A DNA stretch of 29,416 nt from CAYRYU01 sp964428355 (GTDB lineage: Bacteria > Muiribacteriota > Ozemobacteria > Ozemobacterales > Ozemobacteraceae). Positions 1-9,131 of the stretch are shown one piece after another. The stretch is taken from positions 1-29,416 of the forward strand of contig CAYRYU010000090.1 in assembly GCA_964428355.1 (NCBI GenBank), read 5' to 3'. The position numbers and the translations under genes are program-made. Position 1 is the first letter of the stretch, and every line of letters starts with the position of its first letter. Below the pieces are notes generated by a model that worked only from the letters and a program-made list of their open reading frames with translations, did no database searches and was not told the DNA's origin.

Positions 1-2
1 GG

Positions 3-77
3 CGAAAACGGGACTCAGGCGTCCCCGACACGCCGCCATCGGTGGGCGACAGGTCATCCCCGCCCTTCCCTCTTTGA
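3..77 (+). CDS. Possible 3' end of an upstream gene (partial)
   Basis: One plus-strand frame is open from the window edge to a TGA at 75-77 and would encode a 24-residue proline- and serine-rich tail (ending SSPPFPL). No domain can be recognised in so short a piece. Two other plus-strand frames are also open here, so the choice rests only on the stop lying just before the promoter of the next gene. It could equally be non-coding. The remaining bases up to 138 hold only a set of short inverted repeats. Confidence 0.25.
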   Translation, partial: RKRDSGVPDTPPSVGDRSSPPFPL

Positions 78-138
78 AATCCTGCCTGGAGAACTGGAAT
101 CCGCCGAAACACCGTGGCAGGAACCCTTGGGATTCCCA

Positions 139-167
139 TTTACTTTATCCGGGGGAGAAGGTAGACT
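139..167 (+). promoter_or_regulatory. Sigma-70-like promoter for the TPR gene
   Basis: TTTACT (139-144) and TAGACT (162-167) are separated by exactly 17 bases. They lie about 44 bases before the start codon at 211. Similar TAGACT/TAGAAT/TACAAT hexamers precede other genes in this window, which supports the reading. Confidence 0.5.
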
Positions 168-210
168 TTCGTGAAAAGCGGTCGAATTCTCGCCGCGGAG
201 GTTTTCGAAC

Positions 211-1644
211 ATGCTTTTTTCCCAACCGGGCCGGACGCAAGAACGGGTTGTTTTCATGTTCTCGATGGCGATTTTCCTTTTTCTGTCCAACTTGAACTGG
301 TCGGCCAAGCCGGCCATTTCGAACCCCGAACCCCCGGCGGGCACCGGCGAGGTCTGGAAGAAGGTGGAGGAACTGACCAGCAAGGGAAAGGCCGCCCTCG
401 ATTGCGGGAAATATGAAGAAGCCATCCAGCTTTTCTCGCAAGCGATCGCGAAGCACTCTCGGGCGGGAGAAGCCCTGATCGGCCGCGGGATGGCACATGC
501 GGCACTCGAGAACTTCGGAGCCGCGAAGCGGGATTTCTCCAAGGTTCTCGAGCTGAACCCACGCTCTCCGATGGCTTTGGGGGAACTGGCGTTGGTCCGT
601 CGCCGGCTGGGGGACCTCGACGGCGCATTATCCGACATGAAGCAAGTCCTGACGATTCTTCCGGACAACACCTGGGCTTGGATCAATCTCGCCGAGATCC
701 ACATGGACCGGGGGGAACTTGGTCCCGCCCGACAGGCACTTGAAAAGGCGGCCGGCATCGATCCTTCCTACAGTGGCCTGAGTGAGGCAAAAGCCCGTCT
801 GGCAGTCGCATCTCCCGCCGACTCCGATCAGCCTCCCCCTGTCCCTCCAAAACCGCAGGAGCCCTCACCGCCGTCGACACCGCACGTGAACGAACCTGAC
901 GTTACCGTTTCCCCTCCAGACCCCATTCCTCTTCCGCCATCCACAGCTCCCGCGACCACCTCCGTATCCCTCAGCCCCGACGGACCCGTTTTGACAAGTG
1001 AAGCGACAGTGTTCGCGGACGATTTCCAAAGGGCCGACGACGATGCCCCCGGGCCCCTCTGGCTGGAATTCGGCGAGTCCGGGGACACGCTTTCGGCAAC
1101 CGACACTTCCTGGGGCATTCGTGGCGGAAGTTTGCGCGGGGTGATCGAACCAGGGTCGGGACCCCCGATCGGGATCTTTGTTGTCTCCGTCGCGTCGTTT
1201 CCGGCAACTGCCCTTCGAGTCAGCTTTCGGATGCGACCTCTTCCGGAAGCCCGAGCGGGGTTGGGAATCTTCTACTGTTGGCTCATTCCCCCTCCCGACC
1301 GGTACCGGGCCGATAATGACGCCGAAAGATTCGGATTCCATTGGGAGTTCCGGCAATCCCTTCCGGGACCGAACCAGATCGCATTTCCGGTGGGAGCTGC
1401 CGTTCCCCTTCGTGGGCAATCCTTGAAACCCTCCCAAGGGCGGGAATTCGAGGAATGGCGTTTTGAGATCCGGGAAGGGTCTTTTCATTTCTCGGGTCCC
1501 GGAAGCCAGGTACAATCCGAACCGCTGGCTCGCGATCCCCGGCCGGCGGAGCGTTGGCACCTTCTCCTCGGGGTCCGGGCTTTCCGGGCCGAGACCCCCG
1601 TTGGCTTCGAGATCCGGGATTTGCAGGTCACGACAGTACCGTGA
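211..1644 (+). CDS. Exported TPR protein with C-terminal beta-sandwich-like region
   Basis: The 477-residue protein begins with a hydrophobic segment (about residues 15-30) that reads as a signal peptide or membrane anchor. About four tetratricopeptide repeats follow at roughly residues 46-200, with helix pairs such as GKYEEAIQLFSQAI and the typical spacing of alanines, glycines and prolines. A proline-rich linker spans about 205-265. The C-terminal 210 residues open with a DDFQR motif and alternate hydrophobic strands, resembling LamG/concanavalin-like sandwiches, though I cannot assign a family. The start at 211 is chosen because GGAGG at 197-201 sits 9 bases upstream; ATG 256 is an alternative. 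TPRs mediate protein-protein contacts, so an envelope scaffolding role is inferred. It is the first gene of a same-strand block with the next two genes. Confidence 0.8.
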   Translation: MLFSQPGRTQERVVFMFSMAIFLFLSNLNWSAKPAISNPEPPAGTGEVWKKVEELTSKGKAALDCGKYEEAIQLFSQAIAKHSRAGEALIGRGMAHAALENFGAAKRDFSKVLELNPRSPMALGELALVRRRLGDLDGALSDMKQVLTILPDNTWAWINLAEIHMDRGELGPARQALEKAAGIDPSYSGLSEAKARLAVASPADSDQPPPVPPKPQEPSPPSTPHVNEPDVTVSPPDPIPLPPSTAPATTSVSLSPDGPVLTSEATVFADDFQRADDDAPGPLWLEFGESGDTLSATDTSWGIRGGSLRGVIEPGSGPPIGIFVVSVASFPATALRVSFRMRPLPEARAGLGIFYCWLIPPPDRYRADNDAERFGFHWEFRQSLPGPNQIAFPVGAAVPLRGQSLKPSQGREFEEWRFEIREGSFHFSGPGSQVQSEPLARDPRPAERWHLLLGVRAFRAETPVGFEIRDLQVTTVP

Positions 1645-1729
1645 TCGGCCATTCCTTTCACTTTCCCACCGTTCGGCCCGGGAAAACTCCCCCCGACCGT
1701 ACCATTTCAACAGGTTCACGGAGAACATC

Positions 1730-4700
1730 ATGATGAACAGATCCCCCGGCATTTTGCTCCTTGCCTTTCTTCTTTTCCCGACCGTTTTCGGGCTTCTCCT
1801 CGTACCGGTTCCGCTTATGGCGTTTCCCGGAGACCCCCTGTTGGTGGAATTCGAGAAAGGCGTGAACGGGGCACTCGACGACATCCGGAACGGCAGGGTC
1901 GAGGGCCTTTCGAGATCCGACATCCCCAACCTTCGGGGCAAGCACGTCGGCGGCTACGCCAACCCGGGCAAGACGGTGAACGATGTAGATTTCACCGTGG
2001 GCCATCGCGACCAGGCCAAGCAGAAGGCGTTCGCCGATGCCATCCGGAACCGCCTGGACCCCCAAGCCCGAAAGAAGATCACCATCCTGGAGTTCGGCCA
2101 GGTCGACGGGATCGATGGACGCGAGGTCATCAAAGGGAAGGTCGGCCAGACTCACACCTTCGATCTGCTGAAGAGCAATGAGGCCTCCGAGGGGATCGGC
2201 AGGGCAACCATTTTTTCCGAAGATGGCACGTTCGAGGTTTTCGACACCAGCCGCCGCATCCCCGTGAACCAGTTTTTCGACGATCTGGGAACAGCCCGCC
2301 CCTTCAAGGTCGAAGAGACCCACCTGATGGCCGAGAGCGTGGCGGAGCTCGCGAAGTCCCATTCCCTCGGCAAGAACTCCGCCGCGGAGAAGTTCCTGAC
2401 CTACGGCAAGTATCTGAACCGGGACATGTTCGCTCTCGAATCGAAGGTCAGCGGCGCCTATGAGATGGCCCCAGGGGGACGAGATCTCGTGAAGGGAATC
2501 CAGATGGACCAGAAGATGAAGGATCTCGCGGAATCCCTTGCCGATATGAAGCGTGAGTTCGACCCCTACCTCAGCTTGCCGGACAGGAAGATCAAACTTG
2601 GAGAACTCGAGAACCGCCTCAAGGAGACGCTGGGACTGGGTCCGCGAGACAGCCTCGACGACGCCTTCAAAAAATTCCAGGTCGAGGCCGACGCCTACAT
2701 GGAGAACGCCCGTTGCCGCCTCGACGCCTTCGAGTCCCTTCAAGCAAAGATGAAAGGGAAGCCGGTCGATCTCGACGAGGCGGTGACCTTCTCGAACAAA
2801 CTCGAGGGAGCGGCCCGGAAGTTGAACATCATCCTGAAAGGGGTGGCCCTGTACCAGATCATCGGAACCTATTACGAACAGGGGGAAAAAGCCGCCTTCT
2901 ACGCCCTTGCCCGGGAGGTGGCGGATTGCTGCGTGCCCGGGGTCGATGCCGCCGCCACCGCTGCCGAGATTGGGCAGTTTCTCCTTTTGGAGGGAGTCAC
3001 ATTCCTGGGCGACAAGCTGTTCTTCGAGGGGTTCACCAACAAGGCGATCAAAGACGCTTTCGATGAAAGCTCCGACCACTATATCTTTTCGGATGCCGCG
3101 GAAGAATTCTATCCCGACTGGATGAAAGGCGTGTCGCAGGAAACCATCGCTGCGGCGGTGACCGGCATGAGTTTCCTCAACAAGGATGTCTGGCAGGACA
3201 AGATCATCGACTGCTATGTCGGGTATCTCCGGACCCACAAGAGTTCCAAACTGCTGGTTCCGCTAGATGGGGTCTTGCTCGACAACCTTCGCGCCGGTCT
3301 CAAATTCAGGCTGGATGCCTGTTTCAAAATCAGCGAGGAGCTGATGGTCCAGGTGGAGCAGTTCGGCCAGAACATGTGCATGGGACGGCGCATCGCCTTC
3401 GATGCCCTGCCGTTCAGGGTATTCGCCGGGAACATTCAGGCGGGCCCGGGGGAATCCGCATCCGTAAAGGCTGCCCTTCAGCCCGACGGGTCAAGCGAAA
3501 TCCTGCTCAGCGAGGTCCGTTCGTTCGACGGAACCGCCAAGCTGCTCCTGACGAACGAAGAACTGGAAAAGTACGGCTATAGAAAGATGGTCGTCAAGTG
3601 GAGGGAACTGAAGAGTTTCAAAAACCTCCAGGAGTGGGCAAAGGCCAAAACCTTCATAGAACTTGACCGTGGATATGATGAGAGCGTCACGGTCACCGTC
3701 GATCCCGCAGAAGCCGAAGGTTGGACGATATCGGCGCAGGGAATCGTCAATCCTGCCAGTCCGATTCCCGTGCAGATCAAGAAATCCGAACGGTTCACCC
3801 ACGAATTCGACAATTCCCCGACCGCCATGGGCCCCATTCCGACCGTCGGGGATCCACTTCTCCCGGGCCAGAGCAAAACCCGAACCTGGAATGTCCGGTT
3901 CCGGTTCGTTCCCGGGCCTGGAATCAAAGGCCCCGCGAAAGTGAAGGTGTCCTTCGCCTTCAGCGGCAACAAATCGAAAAACCCTGGTCCTTCCGTTCAC
4001 ACCGTCTCGATCTCGGCTGACTCCGGAATGGGTTTCGTCATCCAGCCTGCCTCCGCCCGGGTGAAATCGGATGCGGACCTGCCGTTGAGGGCGGTACCGG
4101 TGGGCGGAGCCTCCCTGCCTGGAGACCTGGTCTGGACACTCGCGGGAGACCCAATCGGGTGCGTCCTGAAATCTGGAAGCAATGATCAGGCAACCCTGCA
4201 CGCGGGCAAGAAGTCGGGAACCAGCTTGGTAAAAGCCACCAGCCCGGGGCTGAAGGGTTATGCCGCGGTCGCGACCGTCACCATACTCGGGGAGGATTCC
4301 CCACCGCCGCCTCCCCCGCCCACGCCTCCAACTTCCGCTTTCGGTCCCTATGTCCGACGGCCTCCGCCCAAAAACCCCCGCCTGGGCCCTCACCCTGCGG
4401 TTTTCGCCGCGGCCATCCAGACGGTGGATGGGAAAAAGTCCCCCAAACCTCTTCCCTCAGGGACCCAGGTCCACGGCTGGACGGTGGGTGAAGGTGGAGT
4501 TCTGACCAAGAGCCTGGGGGAAGGCCCCATCGTTGCGGTAACCCGCCATGTTCCTCCCAAAAGCTTTCCCATGACCTGGAAGCTCAGCCAGACGCTGTCC
4601 CTGGAGGCCTCATTCATCTCCCTTCTCGAGCCCCCCGGAGAAGCGGGAACCGCATGGCAGAAAACCCTGAAAAACAAGGCGGCCGCAATTGCCGACAAGT

Positions 4701-6451
4701 CACTTTTTCCCCGGTGGCCCATGTTTCTGTCGGCTTTTGTCAACACCCAGCTGGTCATCGAAGGCATCGGACCGAAAACGAAAAAGCCCTTTCCGATTCG
4801 GGTGTACGTCGAAACCCCTAGGGGAAAGCCCGAAAAGGTTACAATTTCGTATTGGGGGACGGTTAAACTCCCTCCCAATCCAGCCGATTGGACGTCCGCA
4901 AAAGCCGCTCTGACCGTCAGCGACCTGGGTGAGTCGGTCGTGTTTCCGGGCCTCGCTCCCATCGTCGATCGACTCCGCACGGCCCAGAAACAAGCTCTCG
5001 AAGAAAGGGAGAGGATCGCAGAGGATTTTTTCCGGTCCTGCCAGCCCTATACCGGCCCTGGAGGGGAGTTTGGGCCTACCCAGTGTCCCCTGGGCCTCTT
5101 CAACATTCCCCAATCGGTGGTGCTCTCCCAGGCGGAGCTTCCGCCCGCCTGTGGGGAAGCGGCAAAGGACCGGGGGAAGGAAAAAGCGCTCACTCGGCGG
5201 CGGGAAACCGGAGCTGAGTTCTCGTACGAGACCAGGTGCTTCCCCATTTCCACAAACGATTCCATGGCGGACGACCCCATCCACAGGGCGTTCGGTTTCT
5301 TCGATCAGGAGGTGGGAACCCTCGAAAAACGCGGAAAGGCTTTCGAGGTCCCGATGAGCGGGGCTGATCAGGCCGTTCTCATCGACCTGACCCAGACCTC
5401 CGCCCGGAATGGAGACGAGGCTTTTGCGCTGGTCCTCCGGGCCTCGAACCTGGTCGGAACCGTTCGCGCGTCAGGCCCTATAAGCAGCGACCAGAACAGG
5501 GTTGCCGGAACCGGAAGGCTCGACGCGGGGGCGGTGGACGGCCTGCGCGCGGGAACCATCGACCTCGGAAACGCCCTTTTGGCAAAGCTTGGCGTTGGAA
5601 ACCGCACTTTTTCAACGCCCGGTGATTCCTCCTTGAAATTGGGAGTCGATTCCATCGTCGTCGAACGTTCGGTGGTCGATACGGTTTCCGGCTCGGGAGG
5701 GATGCGAAGCGAAACGCTTTCCGCGGGAGCTGACGGCGCGTATTCCTGCGTGGCTGATGATGCGCTGTTCGTCAGGGTGACCGCCATCCTTACCCGGGGC
5801 GGGAAGCCGGTGGCGGGCGAAAACCTGCAGACCCCGGCGGGCATTCTTCCCACCGACCCATCCGGAAAGATCACCCACGAATTTCCACAATCCATGGTCG
5901 TCTCCGATTCGGGCGGGGGAACAGGGGAGGAGCGAACCGTTTCCTTTTCCCATTCTTTCGGAGGAAAGGAGACGAAGCTGGATGTGAAGATTCGTTTTCT
6001 CCCCGCGACTGGGGGAAAACCGCCGACCGATGCAGGCCTTCCCGATGGGGCCGAAGCCCTGGTCGTGGAACCGCCTTCATGCAGCGTTTTCACCGGAGAA
6101 AGCCACACCTGGGACGCCGAAGCCGGAATAGAAGGGTTTGAAGCAAAGAACCGGGAGGAATGGAAGGGAGGAAAACGGCCGACCGAGTGGGTTTGGGAGG
6201 TACTCCAGAACAACCAGGTCATTCTGAGGTGCCCTGACTTCAACAAGGATTACGTTCACCACATCTTCGATGCCCCCGGAACGTACGTCGTAAGGGTCTC
6301 CATCCGCTCACGGGAAACGGGCAAGATCCTTGCGATGGGTTCGGCCGGAGTAACCGCCAAGGCGGCTCCCAAAAAGGGAGACCCTGGAAAATACGGGGTG
6401 GTCGACAGCACCCCCGCCGGGTTCCCCTCGGATTTCGCCCCCCCGCGCTGA
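1730..6451 (+). CDS. Giant secreted multidomain protein with nucleotidyltransferase-like motif, Ig-like and PKD-like regions
   Basis: The frame is open from 1463, but the start is placed at ATG 1730 because GGAG at 1720-1723 precedes it and the protein then begins with a clear signal peptide (MMNRSPGILLLAFLL, cleavage near the MAF or later). This gives 1573 residues. Residues 73-88 read V-G-G, nine residues, then D85-V-D87-F, the motif-1 pattern of the nucleotidyltransferase superfamily. A third acidic residue in a strand-like context is D145. Residues about 150-560 are mainly helical and charged. Beta-rich segments follow, with an Ig-like region at about 767-852, a polyproline linker at about 857-868, a cysteine-containing region near 1100-1165 and a PKD-like domain at about 1445-1550 (WVWEV, then APGTYVVRVSI). 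The protein is likely secreted or periplasmic. The overall family is not recognised, and catalytic activity is inference only. Confidence 0.8.
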   Translation: MMNRSPGILLLAFLLFPTVFGLLLVPVPLMAFPGDPLLVEFEKGVNGALDDIRNGRVEGLSRSDIPNLRGKHVGGYANPGKTVNDVDFTVGHRDQAKQKAFADAIRNRLDPQARKKITILEFGQVDGIDGREVIKGKVGQTHTFDLLKSNEASEGIGRATIFSEDGTFEVFDTSRRIPVNQFFDDLGTARPFKVEETHLMAESVAELAKSHSLGKNSAAEKFLTYGKYLNRDMFALESKVSGAYEMAPGGRDLVKGIQMDQKMKDLAESLADMKREFDPYLSLPDRKIKLGELENRLKETLGLGPRDSLDDAFKKFQVEADAYMENARCRLDAFESLQAKMKGKPVDLDEAVTFSNKLEGAARKLNIILKGVALYQIIGTYYEQGEKAAFYALAREVADCCVPGVDAAATAAEIGQFLLLEGVTFLGDKLFFEGFTNKAIKDAFDESSDHYIFSDAAEEFYPDWMKGVSQETIAAAVTGMSFLNKDVWQDKIIDCYVGYLRTHKSSKLLVPLDGVLLDNLRAGLKFRLDACFKISEELMVQVEQFGQNMCMGRRIAFDALPFRVFAGNIQAGPGESASVKAALQPDGSSEILLSEVRSFDGTAKLLLTNEELEKYGYRKMVVKWRELKSFKNLQEWAKAKTFIELDRGYDESVTVTVDPAEAEGWTISAQGIVNPASPIPVQIKKSERFTHEFDNSPTAMGPIPTVGDPLLPGQSKTRTWNVRFRFVPGPGIKGPAKVKVSFAFSGNKSKNPGPSVHTVSISADSGMGFVIQPASARVKSDADLPLRAVPVGGASLPGDLVWTLAGDPIGCVLKSGSNDQATLHAGKKSGTSLVKATSPGLKGYAAVATVTILGEDSPPPPPPPTPPTSAFGPYVRRPPPKNPRLGPHPAVFAAAIQTVDGKKSPKPLPSGTQVHGWTVGEGGVLTKSLGEGPIVAVTRHVPPKSFPMTWKLSQTLSLEASFISLLEPPGEAGTAWQKTLKNKAAAIADKSLFPRWPMFLSAFVNTQLVIEGIGPKTKKPFPIRVYVETPRGKPEKVTISYWGTVKLPPNPADWTSAKAALTVSDLGESVVFPGLAPIVDRLRTAQKQALEERERIAEDFFRSCQPYTGPGGEFGPTQCPLGLFNIPQSVVLSQAELPPACGEAAKDRGKEKALTRRRETGAEFSYETRCFPISTNDSMADDPIHRAFGFFDQEVGTLEKRGKAFEVPMSGADQAVLIDLTQTSARNGDEAFALVLRASNLVGTVRASGPISSDQNRVAGTGRLDAGAVDGLRAGTIDLGNALLAKLGVGNRTFSTPGDSSLKLGVDSIVVERSVVDTVSGSGGMRSETLSAGADGAYSCVADDALFVRVTAILTRGGKPVAGENLQTPAGILPTDPSGKITHEFPQSMVVSDSGGGTGEERTVSFSHSFGGKETKLDVKIRFLPATGGKPPTDAGLPDGAEALVVEPPSCSVFTGESHTWDAEAGIEGFEAKNREEWKGGKRPTEWVWEVLQNNQVILRCPDFNKDYVHHIFDAPGTYVVRVSIRSRETGKILAMGSAGVTAKAAPKKGDPGKYGVVDSTPAGFPSDFAPPR

Positions 6452-6454
6452 ACG

Positions 6455-9045
6455 ATGGAAAACCCGTCGGGGGGTCGGCCCCGACTTGCCGGCCGGCTTG
6501 AAGAAGCCGCGGTCTTGCTGGCCGCGTTTTGGGCGACGTTTGTCGGAGAATGCTGGGGCGGGGCTTCTCCCCAGACGGCCGCTTTTTGTGTTTGCGCAGG
6601 GGTGACGGCTTTGGGGATCCTTTCCAGCCGATGTCATCCCTCCCCTTTCGGAACCCTTTTTATTCTAGTCGTCACGTTGGGCATCCCTTTTTCCCAGAGC
6701 CCCGAAACCTCGATCGAAAAAGCTTTGGCGGTGGCGTTCGCCGTCACGGTGGCTACCCGGGCCGCCAGGTGGGGCGGTTCGGGAAACCTCCGCCTCGTGG
6801 CTTGGGCCATCCTGACCCTTCTGGGACTTTCCCTGACCACCGGATTGTCCGAGAGCCTCGGCACGGAAGCACATTGGTTCGACGGGCCGGTCTGGGGGCG
6901 GTTCCGGTTTGCGCTCGTCCGGAGCGATCCTTCTTTGACCGCTCTTCTGGGCTTGGCCCTGATGGCCGTTTTTCTCGATCTCGAAGTCTCCTGTTCCGGG
7001 GGGAGGAGGAAGACGGCGAGCGAGCCCCGGCCGCCAGAGCCGTTCTTGTTGTCACCCCACCTGCTCGATCGGGTCGGTTTCGTGATCGCGGCCATGATGG
7101 TCTCGGCCACGCTGTCGCGGTCGGCTGCGGGGGGCTGGGCGCTGGGAGCGGGCTGGTTTCTTTTTGCCTCGCGGAAAGAAAGGGATTTCCGCGGCAAAAT
7201 GCTGGGGTTAGCCGGAGTCATCCTCATCCTCGCAAACCCCTGGCTCTGGCAACGTCTGGCGGAGGGTTTCGATCAGGCAGCAGGCACCTTTGCCCATAGG
7301 GTTTTCCTTGGGAAGGCGGCCCTGGAAATGATCCGAGCGTTTCCCATTCTTGGGGTTGGACCCGGCGTGGCAACGCAGATCCTTCCCGCCTTCGTCGAAC
7401 CCGATCGTAGCGAGCCATGGGCGCTTCTGACGCGGCTTGACAGCCTGCATCTCGATCCACTGCAATGGACCGCCGAACTGGGCTTGGCTGGGCTATTTCT
7501 AATCGTCGGAGGGTTCTGGTGGACCCATGTTGGACAGGGCGGGAAAGATTCCGCCATCCCCCCGAGGAATCCGGCTTTCGAGGCAGGGGCAATCGCACTG
7601 GTAGTTCACGGATCAATTCAGGGAAACTGGTCTTCGGGAATCGCGGGCGTCCTTCCCCTTGCCCTGCTTTTCGCGCTTTTCGATAAGAACCCCGGAAATG
7701 GAGACGACCCGTATCCGCAACGACCGATCCTCGCTGGAACCGCACTCCCGGCACCCTCGGCACATTTCCCGCCTCGCTCGGGCCGGATCTTTCCCGGAAC
7801 TCCCTTCGGGTCGTTCTTGCTGGGGGGCGTGATACTTGCTAACCTTTTCCAGTTCTGTTCGATGAAGACCCTTGATAGGGAAAGAGCCGCCAGGCTCCAG
7901 AACGACCCCGAGACTTGTTTTGCCGTCGCATCTGCGGCGCAGCGCTTCGCACCCTGGGCTCTTTCCCCCCAAAGAGCCCGATGGGCCGCGTCGCTTCGAA
8001 AGAGCCAGCGAAGCGGCGATAGCCGGGCATGCGTAGCCGCCGAGATTCGAAAAGCAGCAATGAGCCGGCCTTTTGATTCCTCCCTTCCCGAACTGCTTGC
8101 CGAAGCCATCCGGCAAGATGATGCTCCGATAGAGTCGAGTGTGGAGGCATGGACGGGGGCGGTGCGTTTGGACCCTTACCGGCCCTCTTTCCAGGCCCGA
8201 CTCGGGGAGATGCTCATCCTGGCCGGCCGAAAGGGCGAAGGGGAAACCCGCGTCCGGAAAGCAATATCTCTCTATCGGACCCTGCTCGGGATCGCCTTTC
8301 GCCGTCCCCTGGTTCCTGAGAGCACTCTTTCCGGCTGGAAAGCGGACCTATTCGACCTTGAAAACCTGATTGGTCGCAACAATACCTCGAAAGCGGATGC
8401 TGCCTTGGAAATGACTCCGGTCTTGGTGAGAGTCCCCGTCATTGGCGAGAGGTTGGTTCTCCCCCCGGCGTTTGGCCGATATCTCGAAACCCGGTCGGCG
8501 ACCTCGAGGCCGGTTTGGCTTCTTGCGGATTCCTCCCTGCTTGCGACCACCGGGTGGCTCGACCTGCGGTTCCGGGCTTGCCGGTGGGTCATACCCAGAA
8601 GCAAGCCAGACACGATCACCTTCCCGGCTTCGAACACCCCGGTAGATATAATCCTGAAGGCGACAGGACGGGAGCCTTTCCCACCGGCGGGTTGGATGGT
8701 CCAGCTTAAGGAGTATGGGGAAGGAGCACTGTGGCTGGAAACTCCGTCCAGAGCGCAAATTGCCGCTCTCGGCCGTAGCGGATGCCGTTTCCAATTCGTC
8801 GAAGACCGGACTCGCGGAATGGGGCTGCTTCCAGCACCCTTCGACGCAAACAGGGACTGGCCAAGGATCAGGGTNNNNNNNNNNNNNNNNNNNNNNNNNN
8901 NNNNNNNNNNNNNNNNNNNNNNNNNNNNNNNNNNNNNNNNNNNNNNNNNNNNNNNNNNNNNNNNNNNNNNNNNNTGGGGCTGCTTCCAGCACCCTTCGAC
9001 GCAAACAGGGACTGGCCAAGGATCAGGGTTTTCCTGGACGACTGA
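6455..9045 (+). CDS. O-antigen ligase-like polytopic membrane protein with C-terminal soluble region (interrupted by scaffold gap)
   Basis: The start ATG lies 3 bases after the previous stop, so translation is probably coupled. The first 430 residues hold many hydrophobic segments. A Wzy_C/O-antigen-ligase-like block (FPILGVGPGVATQILPAF, then LHLDPLQWTAELGLAGLFL) is followed by further membrane segments. Such proteins polymerise or ligate glycans at the periplasmic face of the inner membrane. The C-terminal third is soluble and includes a TPR-like stretch (about 565-610). A run of 100 Ns at 8875-8974 splits the end of the gene. The 55 bases before and after the Ns are identical. Merging them gives an 811-residue protein ending PRIRVFLDD with a TGA at 9043-9045, whereas reading through the Ns gives a false frameshift because 155 extra bases are not a multiple of three. 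The substrate is unknown. Confidence 0.75.
8820..9029 (+). repeat. 55-bp direct repeat flanking the gap, probable unmerged contig overlap
   Basis: Bases 8820-8874 and 8975-9029 are identical, starting TGGGGCTGCTTCCAGC and ending AAGGATCAGGGT. The copies abut the N run on both sides. This is the signature of two contigs sharing a terminal k-mer-length overlap that a scaffolder joined with Ns, rather than a biological repeat. Confidence 0.9.
8875..8974. other. Assembly gap (100 N)
   Basis: Exactly 100 unresolved bases, the conventional filler for a gap of unknown size. It lies inside the O-antigen-ligase-like gene. The same 55 bases end the left contig (8820-8874) and begin the right contig (8975-9029), so the true gap is probably zero or negative. 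Confidence 0.98.
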
Positions 9046-9072
9046 TCTCGATTTTTGCGCCTGATCCGGAAG

Positions 9073-9101
9073 TTGCAATCGAAGCGGTTTTCTGATAGGG
9101 T
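9073..9101 (+). promoter_or_regulatory. Promoter of the pst operon
   Basis: TTGCAA (9073-9078), a 17-base spacer and TAGGGT (9096-9101), with an extended -10 TG one base before the hexamer (9093-9094). It lies 30 bases before the first possible pstS start. I see no convincing tandem Pho-box direct repeat, so phosphate control is expected from the genes but not shown by the sequence. Confidence 0.5.
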
Positions 9102-9131
9102 GACCCCCGTGAAAACCTTCACATTTCCGGC

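Noticed and set aside
1658..3238. 526-residue open frame on the minus strand
   Set aside because: It is antisense to the giant secreted protein gene, whose signal peptide, ribosome site and codon pattern are convincing. Long antisense frames are common in high-GC DNA.
8782..9064. True frameshift or internal duplication in the O-antigen-ligase-like gene
   Set aside because: The duplication abuts a 100-N run and is exactly shared by both contig ends; merging it restores a single frame.
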